Origin: VRUE01 sp963844395
GTDB lineage: Bacteria; Actinomycetota; Thermoleophilia; Solirubrobacterales; 70-9
Length of the DNA stretch: 64,000 nucleotides
Assembly (NCBI GenBank): GCA_963844395.1
Contig: CAWJNX010000002.1
Location: forward strand, 1,178,001-1,242,000
Direction of reading: 5' to 3'
The position numbers and the translations under genes are program-made. The notes beneath the pieces are model-generated. The model ran no database searches. It was given only the letters and a program-made list of their open reading frames with translations, and had not been told where the DNA came from. Below, piece by piece: positions 18,002-27,225 of this stretch; the first letter of the stretch is position 1, and each line of letters opens with the position of its first letter.

Positions 18002-19291
18002 TCAGCCGACGGGGTTGAAAGCGAGCCCGGTCAGGACCTTGGGGAAGAAGTAGGTCGACTTCGGCGGCATGTTCTCGTCGCTCTCGCAGATCGCGCGGAC
18101 CTGGTCGACCGGGATCGGGCGGAGGATGAAGGCGACATCGTAGGTGCCGTCGTCGAGCAGGGCGAGCGAGTCCTCGACGCTCTTCGAGTAGCCGAGCCCC
18201 CGCTTGGCGAGGATGTCGTCCTCGCTCAACCCGGCGATGCCCTTCAGCACCAGCGTCTCGAGGATCGCGGCGTCGAGTCGGCGGTAGGCCTCGGGCTTGC
18301 CGGCTAGCTGGCGGTCGAGATCGGCGACGGCGGTCTCCTTGAGGCGCAGCCGGTAGCCACGCTTGTGGTGGGAGTCGTAGAGGCCGAAGACGCCGGGCCC
18401 CTCCTCGCCGCGCGGATCGAGCTCGCCGGTCTCGACCTCGGTCGCGTCGAACAGCTCGCGCAGCCCCTCGCCGAGCCGGCGCTGCCGCTCGGGGTCATCG
18501 GCGAAGCCGGAGAGCAGGCGGTGGGTGGGGAAGACGGTGAGGCCCGGGTCGTCGAGGCCGGTCAGTGCCATCAAGGTGTAGTTGTGGTCGCCCTCGCCGC
18601 CGATCTCGTCGCGGTAGGCGATCGCGGTCTCATAGCGGTGGTGGCCGTCGGCGATCAGCAGCTTGGCGCCGCCCAGCAGCTCGCTGACCCGCTCGTGCAC
18701 GGCTGGGTCATCGACCCGCCAGACGCGCGTCACCGTGCCGCCAGCGTCGGTCGCCTCCCCCCACGGCTGCTCCGCCTCGACCGCGGGTGCGACCAGCGGC
18801 CAGGGGTCCTCGGTGCTGAGCGAGAAGATCGGCGAGAGGTTGTGGCGGGTGGCGCGGGTCAGGTCGAGCCGGTCTTTCTTCGGGCCCGGCAGCGTCCGCT
18901 CATGGGGCAGCACCTGGCCCGCCTCGAAGTCCTCAACCCGGACGCGGGCGAGGATGCCGTGGCGGGTGCGCGGCTCGCCGTCGGGGCCGGCGTAGTCCTG
19001 GGTCATCGCCCAGACCGCCGGCTCGGTGTCGCGGACCAGGGCGCCCGCCTCGCGCCAGGCGTCCATCGCCCCGGCGGCGCGCTCGTATGGATCGCCCTCG
19101 GTCTGCTGCGGACCGGTCTCGCCGTACGGTTTCGGCAGGTCGATCGCGACCGCGTTGTAGGGGGAGCGCTCGAGCAGCTCCGCCCGCTGCTTGGCGTCGA
19201 TCACGTCGTAGGGAGGCGCCGCTACGTCGCCCAGCGAGCCGACCACGTCGAGGTCGTAGCGGGTCGCGTAGATCGGGCGCACGTCGGCCAT
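18002..19291 (-). CDS. DUF1015 family protein
   Basis: 429 residues, ATG 19291. Full-length DUF1015: early A-A-P-P-Y-D-V-I, central L-P-H-E-R-T-L and R-H-N-L-S-P-I-F, I-A-D-G-H-H-R-Y-E-T-A near the middle, and late S-D-E-N-M-P-P-K-S-T-Y-F-F-P-K. The conserved G-H-H-R-Y motif suggests a nucleotide/phosphate or metal site. The family is widespread, found near serine or sugar metabolism genes, without a proven reaction as far as I know. Confidence 0.88.
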   Translation of the reverse strand: MADVRPIYATRYDLDVVGSLGDVAAPPYDVIDAKQRAELLERSPYNAVAIDLPKPYGETGPQQTEGDPYERAAGAMDAWREAGALVRDTEPAVWAMTQDYAGPDGEPRTRHGILARVRVEDFEAGQVLPHERTLPGPKKDRLDLTRATRHNLSPIFSLSTEDPWPLVAPAVEAEQPWGEATDAGGTVTRVWRVDDPAVHERVSELLGGAKLLIADGHHRYETAIAYRDEIGGEGDHNYTLMALTGLDDPGLTVFPTHRLLSGFADDPERQRRLGEGLRELFDATEVETGELDPRGEEGPGVFGLYDSHHKRGYRLRLKETAVADLDRQLAGKPEAYRRLDAAILETLVLKGIAGLSEDDILAKRGLGYSKSVEDSLALLDDGTYDVAFILRPIPVDQVRAICESDENMPPKSTYFFPKVLTGLAFNPVG

Positions 19292-19366
19292 CGGGGCGGG
19301 AACGCTAACGCCTCGGCGGCCGGACCCACGGCCCGCATCCCGATCCGGCTCTAGACTGGGACCCAG

Positions 19367-19440
19367 CGGGGCGTGGCGCAGCCTGGTAGCGCGCGGCCTT
19401 TGGGTGGCCGAGGTCCCCGGTTCGAATCCGGGCGCCCCGA
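19367..19440 (+). tRNA. tRNA-Pro (anticodon TGG)
   Basis: Cloverleaf folds completely: acceptor CGGGGCG/CGCCCCG with discriminator A, D stem GCGC/GCGC, anticodon stem CGGCC/GGCCG with loop TTTGGGT (anticodon TGG), T arm CCCGG-TTCGAAT-CCGGG. CCA is not encoded. Confidence 0.95.
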
Positions 19441-19471
19441 TTTCGTCCCCTAACCTGGAAAGGACAGCGCC

Positions 19472-19864
19472 TTGGCGAGCGAATTCGAGATCTCGATGAG
19501 AATCGACTTCTTCCGGGACATCGCCGCAACCCTCTCGGTTGAGGAGGCGACGTCGGGAAGCGACTACGTCGGGTCGATGTTGAAAGACGGGGTGAGGGCG
19601 GCATGCGTGCCGCGCGTCGGCGAGTACGTCCTGCCGGTGGCGGCCCACCTGCCGCATCCCTTTTCCCTGATAACCGCCGTCGAGCACAACCTCGCCGGAG
19701 TCAGGCTGGCCGATGACGGTGAGACCGAACGCTCCCCCTCGGTGATCGCCGTGATCAGCGCGCCGTGGCCCGGCGACGGGGTCAGGGACGAGGTGGTGCG
19801 CGAATTCGAGGACCGGGATTGGACCTGGCGCGAGGCGGGCGACCTTCGACGAGACGAGAGCTAG
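19472..19864 (+). CDS. Hypothetical protein
   Basis: 130 residues from TTG 19472 with AAAGGA upstream; 31 bp after tRNA-Pro. Soluble, acidic, no membrane segment or cysteine pair. The first part (F-E-I-S-M-R-I-D-F-F-R-D-I-A-A-T-L-S) looks like an alpha/beta domain and the C-terminus is highly charged. I do not recognise a family. Confidence 0.55.
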   Translation: MASEFEISMRIDFFRDIAATLSVEEATSGSDYVGSMLKDGVRAACVPRVGEYVLPVAAHLPHPFSLITAVEHNLAGVRLADDGETERSPSVIAVISAPWPGDGVRDEVVREFEDRDWTWREAGDLRRDES

Positions 19865-19946
19865 CCCGGTTGAGAGCATCCGACCGCGCATCGGCAGCCG
19901 CCCGAAAGCTCAGGTTTTCGCTGCAAATTGCCGATGACGGCTCGAT

Positions 19947-20210
19947 ATGGAGTTGAGCGGAAATCGGCGTAGGGAACGGGTGCTGTTCGAAACCGACCGG
20001 CACACGGTCGTCGGCGACGTGACCCTGCCCTCGGAGGGCTACCAGGCCCGCCTGTCAGACGCGATCAACCGAGCCGATGTCGGGTTCCTGCCGCTCGTCG
20101 ACGTGGAGATAACTCCGCTGGAGGGTGGAACGGCCGAGAAGCGTCCCTTCATCGTCCTCGCCAAGGCTCACATCCGACTCGCCTACCCGCTCGGCGAGTG
20201 CTCCGAGTAG
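19947..20210 (+). CDS. Small hypothetical protein of the 'FETDRH..GDVTLP' type
   Basis: 87 residues, ATG 19947. Pattern R-V-L-F-E-T-D-R-H-T-V-V-G-D-V-T-L-P, L-S-D-A-I-N-R, V-E-I-T-P-L and A-K-A-H-I-R-L-A-Y-P resembles a small, widely conserved bacterial family (DUF6812-like, from memory) with an all-beta, Lsm-like look. Function not known. Convergent with the small membrane-protein gene, 22 bp away. Confidence 0.65.
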   Translation: MELSGNRRRERVLFETDRHTVVGDVTLPSEGYQARLSDAINRADVGFLPLVDVEITPLEGGTAEKRPFIVLAKAHIRLAYPLGECSE

Positions 20211-20232
20211 CCGGCAGGAGCGCTCCTAGCGG

Positions 20233-20508
20233 CTAGCGCGCCTCGCGCCGCCGCCGGCTGCCGCCACCAAGGGCGCCGATGTCGATCAGGAACGCGAAGG
20301 CGACGACGAACCACTCGATGCCGAGCACCCCGTCCGAGGAGGCCCACAACAGCGCGAAGGCAAGGGTCGTCCAGGGCAGCAGGAAGAAGCCCAGCAGGGG
20401 GAGGAGCCAGCTGTCGAATGAGCGGCTGAGCAGGTCGCTGAACAGCCAGAGGACGAACAGCGCCAGCCGCGGCGAGATCAGGGCGAAGAGCAGTACGAGG
20501 CAGCCGAT
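20233..20508 (-). CDS. Small membrane protein, about 91 residues, start codon unclear
   Basis: An open frame on the minus strand encodes two or three hydrophobic helices: I-G-C-L-V-L-L-F-A-L-I-S-P-R-L-A-L-F, then L-L-P-L-L-G-F-F-L-L-P-W-T-T-L-A, then W-F-V-V-A-F-A-F-L-I-D-I-G, ending G-G-G-S-R-R-R-R-E. The layout fits a common small actinobacterial membrane protein. Stop at 20233-20235. No ATG/GTG/TTG is found between the upstream stop and the first helix; ATC at 20508 is where ATG is expected, so a base error is likely. Confidence 0.6.
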   Translation of the reverse strand: MGCLVLLFALISPRLALFVLWLFSDLLSRSFDSWLLPLLGFFLLPWTTLAFALLWASSDGVLGIEWFVVAFAFLIDIGALGGGSRRRREAR

Positions 20509-20530
20509 GGCCGAACGCTACCTTGTGCCT

Positions 20531-21101
20531 ATGACGCGCCACGCCGTCCTCGACACGCCGCTGCAGCCGCCCTTCCCGGACGGGACCGAGGTCGCCTACT
20601 TCGCGCTCGGCTGCTTCTGGGGGGCGGAGCGGTTGTACTGGACGCTCGACGGGGTCTACACCACCGCGGTCGGCTACATGAACGGCGTCACGCCGAACCC
20701 GACCTACGAGGAGGTCTGCTCTGGCCAGACGGGCCACGCTGAGGCGGTCCTCGTCGCCTTCGACCCGGAGCGGATCTCCTACGCCGACCTGCTCAAGGTC
20801 TTCTTCGAGGAGCACGACCCACGCAGGGGATGCGACAGGGCAACGACATCGGCACCCAATACCGATCCGGAATCTACTTCGCCAATGATGCCCAGAAGCG
20901 ACCGCCGAGATGGCGCGGGACGCATACGACGAGGCGCTGCGCGCCGCCGGCCACGAGCCGATCACCACCGAGATCGAGCCCGCCGCGCCCTTCTACTACG
21001 CCGAGGACTACCACCAGCAGTACCTGCACAAGGTGCCGAATGGCTACTGCGGGCTCGCCGGAACCGGCGTCTCCTGCCGTATCCCGTCGGCCGCCTCCTG
21101 A
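20531..21101 (+). CDS. msrA: Peptide-methionine (S)-S-oxide reductase, two frameshifts
   Basis: ATG 20531. Catalytic G-C-F-W-G near residues 30-34, then G-Y-M-N-G and Y-E-E-V-C-S-G-Q-T-G-H-A-E. The reading frame shifts once near 20820 (before G-M-R-Q-G-N-D-I-G-T-Q-Y-R-S) and again near 20900, after which A-E-D-Y-H-Q-Q-Y-L and the C-terminal Cys region run to the stop at 21101. All MsrA motifs are present across the three frames, so sequence error is more likely than decay. Repairs oxidised methionine in the cytosol. Confidence 0.85.
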
Positions 21102-21163
21102 GCGCCGTCCCGCCCGCCAGGTCGCGTCCGCACGCCCGGCGCGGCGAATAGCATCCCGCGCCG

Positions 21164-23344
21164 GTGACCCCGTCCTTCGGCTCCTACATCGGCGGCTGCC
21201 TGGCGACGATCGGCATCGTCTCGGCGGTTGGCCTCGGCGGCTACTGGCTGCGACGCTGGATCGTGCCCGAGTTCTCGGGCGCGCTGGCCCGCCTTGCCGA
21301 CATGACGATCGCCATCGCGCTGCTCGTCATGGCGCTGCAGCTGCTGGGACGCTCAGCATCCTCACCGTCGGCTGGACGATCGTCGTCTGCATCGCGGTTG
21401 GGCTGGGCGCGGCGGCGCTGGGCTGGACGATGGCGCCGGCGGACGGGCGCGAAGTGACGGCGCCGCGGGTGCAGACGCTGGGACTGGCGATCGCGCTCGG
21501 CGTCTCCTCCTGGGCGGTCGCCGAGTGGACCTTCCCTGCCCAGCTCGCCCTCGACCACGGCATGTTCGGCGGCGACACGACCTGGTACCACATGCCCTTC
21601 TCGGGCCGGATCGCGCAGGAGGGATCGACCATCCCGCTCCACTTCACCGACCCGCTGCGGCTGGCCGCCTGGTTCTATCCCGGCACCTCGGAGCTGATCC
21701 ACGCCGGCGGGATCGTCCTCTTCAAGAGCGACTGGCTCTCGCCGCTAATCAACATGGTCTTGCTCTCGATCGGCCTGCTCGCCGCCTGGTGCGTGGGCCG
21801 GCCCTACAAGGTCGGTCCGGCGACCCTGGTCGCGGCGGCGCTGGTCTTCTCGGCCGGGGTAATGATCGAGACGCAGCCGGGGGAGGGGCGCAACGACATC
21901 CTCGGACTCGCCTTCCTGCTCGCCTTCGCCGCCTTCCTGATCAACGGGCACCAGCGGCGCGCGCCGACTGCGGGGGCGGTACAGGACGCGCCGGAGCGCG
22001 ACGCGCCACTGCTCGACAAGGGGCCGCTGATCATGGCCGGGATCGCTGCCGGCCTCGCGATCTCGGTGAAGTTGCCGCTGCTGGCTCCGGTCGGGGCTAT
22101 CGCGGTCGGCATGGTGGTGGTCAGCGGCCCCGGACGGCGACTGATGACCGCGGCGGCGATCGGCATCCCGGCCTTCGTCGTCGGCGGCTACTGGTACGTG
22201 CGGGCGGCGATCCACACCGGCGGCAACCCGATCCCGCAGATCGGCTGGGGGCCGCTCCATCTGCCGCGCCCCGACCAGATGCCGCTCGACCCGCGGCCGC
22301 GCTTCGCGGTCGCCGACTACCTGCTCGAGCCGACGATCTACCGCCGCTGGTTCTTTCCCGAGCTCGAGAACGCGCTCGGCCCGTTCTGGCCGCTGATCCT
22401 GATCGTCGCGGTCGCCGCGGCCGTGTTCATCGTGGTGCGCTCGCGCAACATCGTCCTGCGCGTGCTGGCCGGCGCCGCCCTACTAACCGCCGCCGTCTAC
22501 ATCGTCACGCCGCTGACCGCCGCCGGCCAGGAAGGGTCGCCGACCGGCTTTTTCACCAACACCAGGTACTTGATGCCGGGCTTGATCCTCGCCCTGACCC
22601 TGCTGCCGATCGCGCGGCCGCTGCGCGCGCCGGAGAGCGGGCCTGGCAGTCCCTGCTCTTCCTGACGGTCGTCTACGCGACTCATGGTCCTGACCACGCC
22701 GCGCTGGTACCCCGGCTACATCGTCGGCACCGTCTTCCTCACCCTGGCGCTGGTCTGGGCGCCGGCGGCGCTGGGGCTGCTGCGGGCGCGGCGGCGGGCG
22801 AGCCGGGGATCGTCGCGGTGCCGCCGCCGCGGTCTTGTTGCTCGCCGTGGTGCTAGGCCGCGCCCAGGAGGTCCAGTACTACAAGCAGCACTACCAGCGC
22901 ACCACGCCGTTCCTGCAGGACGGCGGACCGCAGGACGCGTACGCCTTCGCCCACGAACAGCACGGCAAGCGGATCGGCATCGCAGGCTCGGGCGAGATCT
23001 TCTTCGGCCAGTATGGGTTCTACGGTGCCAACCTCGACAACTACGTCCAGTACATCGGGGTCGAAGGACCGCAGGGCGAGTACCGCCTGGCGACCACCTG
23101 CCGCCGATTCCGCAACCTCGTTAACGAGGGCGACTACGACTACCTGATCGTCAGCCGGGCGACGCAGGACTCCCCTGAGTCGCCCTACTGGTATCCGGTC
23201 TACGCCTGGGTCAAAACCGACCCGGCGCTGAAGCTGGTCGTCGAAGAGCCCGACATCACCCCGCAGCCCGACTACGTCTTCGCGGTGGAGCGGCAGCTCG
23301 ATCCCAACAGTTGTCCCAAACAGGGAGAGTTCGGCGGGGGTTGA
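21164..23344 (+). CDS. Large polytopic membrane protein, GT-C-like glycosyltransferase candidate, frameshifts
   Basis: Starts at GTG 21164; about 720 residues over several frames, with shifts near 21350, 22640 and 22830. Roughly 10 or more membrane helices, an early luminal-side G-G-D-T-T-W-Y-H-M-P-F that resembles the acidic motif of GT-C transferases, and a soluble C-terminal domain (Q-Y-Y-K-Q-H-Y-Q-R-T-T-P-F through Y-V-F-A-V-E-R). It may transfer sugars from polyprenyl-phosphate carriers. Neighbour of tRNA-Arg; no partner gene is obvious. Confidence 0.6.
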
Positions 23345-23410
23345 ACGGCCGACGGCGCGACTCCCGCAGCCTGGTCGATTGCCACGGCGGCCCGTAACCT
23401 AGGCGTACCC

Positions 23411-23483
23411 GCCCCCGTAGCTCAGTGGACAGAGCGACGGCCTTCTAAGCCGTGGGTCGCTGGTTCGAATCCAGCCGGGGGTG
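23411..23483 (+). tRNA. tRNA-Arg (anticodon TCT)
   Basis: Acceptor GCCCCCG/CGGGGGT, D stem GCTC/GAGC, anticodon stem ACGGC/GCCGT with loop CTTCTAA (anticodon TCT), T arm GCTGG-TTCGAAT-CCAGC, discriminator G. CCA not encoded. The following 227 bp before the PIN gene carry GGTGGTCAAAGT (23496-23507), which matches part of the palindromic repeat family, and no gene. Confidence 0.95.
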
Positions 23484-23710
23484 CTGCTCATTGCGGTGGT
23501 CAAAGTGGGGGACTGTTGCGCGTGCGGCCAATCAGGGGAGAGGCCAGCCCAAGCTCGCGCGGGTGACGACGTTGTACTCCGGGACATCGGTTTGCGGCTC
23601 GCCGCCGGCTTCGGGCTCGACCGTATAGAGCCATGGGGGTTGACGCTGCTCACTCGTACACCCATCCTACGCCGTCTGAAATGTATTGTCTGCCGAGTGG
23701 CTTTCGTCTG

Positions 23711-24103
23711 TCAGAGCGCCACGACCGCGAGGCCCGGGACTCGTTCGAACTCCGTTGCGTTTGCCGTCGCGATCTCCATGCCATGGCTCAGTGCAGTCGC
23801 TGCAATCCACATGTCGTGCGCGCCGATCACTTCTCCGCGTCGCTCCAGTCCAGCCCATATCTCGGCGTGAATTCTGGCGACGGAGGTCGTGACTGGCAAT
23901 GGCTCGATCGAGGAGATTAGATGCTCTACGAAGGCCTGTCGTCGGGTCCGAACGCGATCGTCTCTGGCACGGTGGACGCCGTGCAGCAGCTCGCTGGCCG
24001 TGATCACGCTGATCGCGCGGTCTTGCTCGCCGAGGGCACGCTCGAGCGATAAGCCGCGCCGCTCCGCGTTGACCAGCACCGAGGTGTCGATCAGGACGGC
24101 CAA
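23711..24103 (-). CDS. PIN-domain ribonuclease toxin (VapC-like)
   Basis: 130 residues, start 24103. PIN fold acidic residues: D6 in L-I-D-T-S-V-L-V, a Glu in T-A-S-E-L-L-H-G, D in G-A-H-D-M-W-I-A-A-T-A and D/N near the C-terminus (A-N-A-T-E-F). These coordinate Mg for RNA cleavage. Overlaps the antitoxin gene by 13 bp, the usual arrangement of antitoxin first, toxin second. Confidence 0.88.
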   Translation of the reverse strand: MAVLIDTSVLVNAERRGLSLERALGEQDRAISVITASELLHGVHRARDDRVRTRRQAFVEHLISSIEPLPVTTSVARIHAEIWAGLERRGEVIGAHDMWIAATALSHGMEIATANATEFERVPGLAVVAL

Positions 24104-24351
24104 GCCGCGTCCGGCGGGCCGATGGTCTCGCGACCCGCTTCGACATCGCGCTCAAAGTCGTCGTCGATCGGCGGCGCACTGTCCATCAGCTCGCGCCAGC
24201 GTGCTGCGGAGACCACCTGGCGGCCTCGAGTCGGCCGCATCTCCGCGATGGGGACGCCGTTGCGAACGACCTCCACCTCCTCGCCGGCGCCTACCCTGCT
24301 GATGACCTGCGAGAACTTTCTGGCCACCTCCGTCGCGGTCAAGCTGATCAT
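24091..24351 (-). CDS. Phd/YefM-type antitoxin
   Basis: 86 residues, ATG 24351. N-terminal fold M-I-S-L-T-A-T-E-V-A-R-K-F-S-Q-V-I-S-R-V is the DNA-binding part of the Phd/YefM family, then V-V-R-N-G-V-P-I-A-E-M-R-P; the acidic C-terminal tail (D-D-D-F-E-R-D-V-E) would wrap the toxin. Expected to autoregulate the pair with VapC. Confidence 0.85.
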   Translation of the reverse strand: MISLTATEVARKFSQVISRVGAGEEVEVVRNGVPIAEMRPTRGRQVVSAARWRELMDSAPPIDDDFERDVEAGRETIGPPDAAWPS

Positions 24352-24482
24352 GTTCTCACGGTATCAGATAAATCTGATTCTCTCGCCTTCCTCGTGGCTC
24401 CCAGCGAAACCGGGTCCGCCTGGATGCACGCCACTTGTTCGCCTTCTGTTCCGCCGGGGGTGTGTCGTGTCGCTTGGCAGCT

Positions 24483-24719
24483 CTACTGGATCGGTGCGTC
24501 GGGAGGGGCGATCTCAACGCTTTTCTCCTCTTCCACCGAGACGACGCAGTCCATCTCTCGCAGCGAGGCCAGTCTCTCCTCCTCGGCGGCCCCGGAGACA
24601 ATGCCCAACGCAGGCATCGAGCGCTTCACCTCGAGTCCCTCGCCCTTCAGCCTCTCGACCACGGCGGGCATCCGGTCGAGGTGACCGTCGTCGATCGAAA
24701 CAAGGATCTGTTTCTTCAC
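24483..24719 (-). CDS. Small I9/propeptide-like protein next to a subtilase
   Basis: 78 residues, ATG 24719. Beta-alpha-beta-beta-alpha-beta pattern (K-Q-I-L-V-S-I-D, R-M-P-A-V-V-E-R-L-K-G-E-G-L-E-V, G-I-V-S-G-A-A, R-L-A-S-L-R-E-M-D-C-V-V-S-V-E-E-E) like the inhibitor I9 fold of subtilisin propeptides. Its gene starts 30 bp after the subtilase stop, on the same strand. It could act in trans as chaperone or inhibitor. Such small ORFs are sometimes labelled ketohydroxyglutarate aldolase in databases, without support. Confidence 0.6.
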   Translation of the reverse strand: MKKQILVSIDDGHLDRMPAVVERLKGEGLEVKRSMPALGIVSGAAEEERLASLREMDCVVSVEEEKSVEIAPPDAPIQ

Positions 24720-24749
24720 CGTCGGCCGATTGTAGGGAGGGGAGCGCCT

Positions 24750-25937
24750 CTATCGGGGCGCCTGGACCAGTCCCGCGCCGACGTCCTCGGGAGGCGCTTC
24801 GAGCGGCGACGCCCCTTCGGTCAGCAGCTTGGCGAGTTCATCGGCGCTCGCACCCGGATTCGCCTGGGCGAGCAGAGCAGCGACGCCGGCAACGTGCGGC
24901 GTCGCCATGCTCGTTCCGCTCTTCTCGCCATAGCGAGTCGGCATCGTGATCATCGAGTAGACGTCAACGCCCGGAGCGGCGATGTCCACCTGACCACCGG
25001 CCGGGCTCGATCCGCCGTTTGAGAAGGGGGCGACCGCTAGCCCCTGGTCGACCGCGGCGACGGAGAGGATCGACGGGCAGTTCGCCGGATGGGAGACGGG
25101 ATTTCGGACGCTGGGCCGCTCGCTGTCGTTGCCCGCTGCGGCGACCAGCAACGTGCCCGCGGCGCGGGCGCGCAGGGCGGCTTTCTCGAACGCTTCGGAA
25201 TGGGGCTGGCCGGGAGCGGTGCGTGAGCCGAGGGAGAGCGAGACGACGCGGCTGCCGCGGTCGATCGCCGCTTCGATGCCGGCGAGGATGCCGGTATCCA
25301 CACCCCTGCCTGCGTTCGAGAGGACCTTGCCCGCGAAGATCCTGGCCTGAGGGGCCACCCCATAGCGCGGGTCGATGCCGTTGCCGTCGCTGCCGCAGGC
25401 GGTTCCGATGCAGTGAGTGCCGTGGCTGTGCAAGTCGTCAACCTGCTCGCCGTCAACGAAGCTCTGGGTCGCGACAGCGCGACCATCGAGGTCGGGGTGG
25501 CCGATGGCGACGCCAGTGTCGAGCACCGCAACCTCTACGCCCTCGCCGCTGAATTCGGTCGCGTCGATCCCGATTGCCCGCAGGCCCCAGGTGACGTCTG
25601 CCCCGTTGCTGCCGGTTTGTGCGGTTCCAGCGTAGGTGTAGACGACGCGCTCCGGCTCGAAGTTGACGATGTCGTCATCCTCGTCGGCCGCGACGCCGAG
25701 CTCCAGCGCCTGCTGCGGGGGCGCGCTGACGATGGCGACGCCGAGGCGCTCGAACACGATTGCCTGCTCCTGCGGCTGCTCCGCCGCCGCCGCGACGCCG
25801 ATGCCCGCAGCGCTGACCGTATCCTCGATGCCGAGCGCCCTCGAGAGGACCTCGGGCGCGTTCGGGGTCGCGCCCTCCTTAAGGGTCACCAGATAGCGAC
25901 CGGTGGTCTCTCCGACTGCCTGTCCTTGTTCGCCCAT
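24750..25937 (-). CDS. Subtilisin-like serine peptidase (S8), no signal peptide
   Basis: 395 residues, ATG 25937. Catalytic D140 (V-L-D-T-G), H172 (S-H-G-T-H), oxyanion N270 (A-A-A-G-N-D) and S343 (G-T-S-M-A-T-P-H). Residues 13-100 form a propeptide-like region (Y-L-V-T-L-K-E-G-A). There is no hydrophobic N-terminal segment, so it is either intracellular or exported by another route. Associated with the 78-residue I9-like protein downstream; the two may form an enzyme-inhibitor module. Confidence 0.9.
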   Translation of the reverse strand: MGEQGQAVGETTGRYLVTLKEGATPNAPEVLSRALGIEDTVSAAGIGVAAAAEQPQEQAIVFERLGVAIVSAPPQQALELGVAADEDDDIVNFEPERVVYTYAGTAQTGSNGADVTWGLRAIGIDATEFSGEGVEVAVLDTGVAIGHPDLDGRAVATQSFVDGEQVDDLHSHGTHCIGTACGSDGNGIDPRYGVAPQARIFAGKVLSNAGRGVDTGILAGIEAAIDRGSRVVSLSLGSRTAPGQPHSEAFEKAALRARAAGTLLVAAAGNDSERPSVRNPVSHPANCPSILSVAAVDQGLAVAPFSNGGSSPAGGQVDIAAPGVDVYSMITMPTRYGEKSGTSMATPHVAGVAALLAQANPGASADELAKLLTEGASPLEAPPEDVGAGLVQAPR

Positions 25938-26017
25938 CGTTGCCTCCTCGCCACGCGCCGCCCGTCTCGAAGCCGGTGCTTGTTTCGGCTAGCTTCGCGC
26001 CTCGCAGAGCGAGGCGT

Positions 26018-26034
26018 ATTAATCGACAATTAAT
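26018..26034. promoter_or_regulatory. AT-rich inverted repeat upstream of the subtilase
   Basis: ATTAAT-cgaca-ATTAAT, a perfect 6-bp inverted pair in an otherwise GC-rich stretch, between the subtilase start (25937, minus) and the SDR-like gene (plus). Could be an operator or the -10 region of one of the divergent promoters. Confidence 0.35.
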
Positions 26035-26103
26035 TTCCTTAGTGGGGGCGGTGGGAGTTGCAGCGCCGGCTGGGAGAAGCGGTTGAGCGGGTAGCGGTGA
26101 AGC

Positions 26104-27010
26104 ATCGCGGCGAAAGTCCTGATCGCCGGAGCAACCGGCTTCGTCGGGAGCCGGCTGGCCCGTACGTTGCTGGGTTCCGAGGCGCGGGTTCGTTGCCTGG
26201 TGCGCGACCCGGCCAAGGCGAGTGCCCTCGAGGCCCGCGGGGCGGAACTTCACGTCGGTGACGTGACCGATGCCGGCAGCCTCGCGGGGGCGGGGCGGCA
26301 CCTCGACGTCGCCTACTTCCTCGTCCACTCGATGGCGGGCGGGGAGGGGTTCGCGGCGCGTGAGCGAGAAGGGGCGCTCAACTTCGCCCGGATGGCGAAG
26401 CGCGAGGGCGTCGAACGGGTGGTGTACCTCGGCGGGCTCGGAGAGGACAGCACCTCCAAGCACCTGCAGAGCCGTCACGAGGCGGCGCGTCTCCTCGCAG
26501 CCGAGGGCCCGCCCCTCACCTACTTCCGCGCGGCGATGGTGGTCGGTGCCGGCAGCGAGTCCTACCGGACGCTGCGCTACCTGGTTGGGCGGCTGCCGGT
26601 GATGGTCGCTCCGGCCTGGCTGCGGACCGCGACGCAGCCGATCGGGATCGACGCGACGGTCGAGTATCTGCGCCGCGCGCCGGAGGTGTCCGAGTCGGAC
26701 GGGGCGGGAGGTGCAGATCGGCGGTCCCGACGTCCTCTCCTATGGCGAGATGCTCGACCGGATGGCGGTGGCGATGGGTAAACGTCAGCCGTTGAAGCTG
26801 CAGGTGCCGCTGCTGACGCCGTGGCTCTCGGCGCTCTGGCTCGGCCTCGTCACGCCGGTCGACACGAAGGTGGCGCGGCCGCTGGTCGAGGGCCTGACCA
26901 CGTCAACCGTCGTCACCGATCCGTCCGGTGCCGAGCCGTTTGGGATCTCGCCCGAGCCGTTCGACGAGGCGCTGCGGCGCGCGCTCGCGGAGGAAGGGTG
27001 GGCGGATTGA
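26104..27010 (+). CDS. NAD(P)H-binding atypical SDR (NmrA/NDUFA9-like), one frameshift
   Basis: About 302 residues. Starts with the nucleotide-binding G-A-T-G-F-V-G-S-R-L-A-R, then R-C-L-V-R-D-P, D-V-A-Y-F-L-V-H-S-M and R-V-V-Y-L-G-G-L-G. A single-base shift near 26700 joins to Q-I-G-G-P-D-V-L-S-Y-G-E-M. This is the extended SDR group (YlbE/NmrA-type), often of unknown substrate. In-frame TGA lies at 26098 and the first plausible start is ATC 26104 (I-A-A-K-V-L-I-A-G), probably an ATG misread. Confidence 0.75.
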
Positions 27011-27058
27011 TGCACCGCCGGGGTTTCCCGCAGATAGGCCCAGGGTAGGCAAGTGGCC

Positions 27059-27199
27059 ATGTCACTAGCGATACTGCTCATTATCATCGGGATCGTGCTT
27101 GCGATCCTCGTCCACTATGCGCTCGGGATCGTCGTGATCCTGATCGGCCTGGCGCTGCTGCTCTTGCCGCGGCTCGGGGCCGGCACGTCGCGCGTCTGA
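27059..27199 (+). CDS. 46-residue hydrophobic membrane protein
   Basis: ATG 27059, stop 27197-27199; too short for most gene finders. It is nearly all hydrophobic, two helices (L-A-I-L-L-I-I-I-G-I-V-L-A-I-L-V and L-G-I-V-V-I-L-I-G-L-A-L-L-L-L) joined by H-Y-A, ending P-R-L-G-A-G-T-S-R-V. Precedes the two-helix/USP-like gene by 26 bp on the same strand. Upstream spacing AAGTGGCC is a weak ribosome site. Confidence 0.6.
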   Translation: MSLAILLIIIGIVLAILVHYALGIVVILIGLALLLLPRLGAGTSRV

Positions 27200-27225
27200 C
27201 CGCATAGGCCAGACTCCAAAGGGCG

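Noticed and set aside
20183..20968. 261-codon minus ORF over MsrA
   Set aside because: Shadow of msrA; the real minus-strand gene there is the small membrane protein in another frame, 20233-20508.
23399..23665. Minus-strand ORF through tRNA-Arg
   Set aside because: Its product is largely the translated tRNA complement; tRNA fold explains the sequence.
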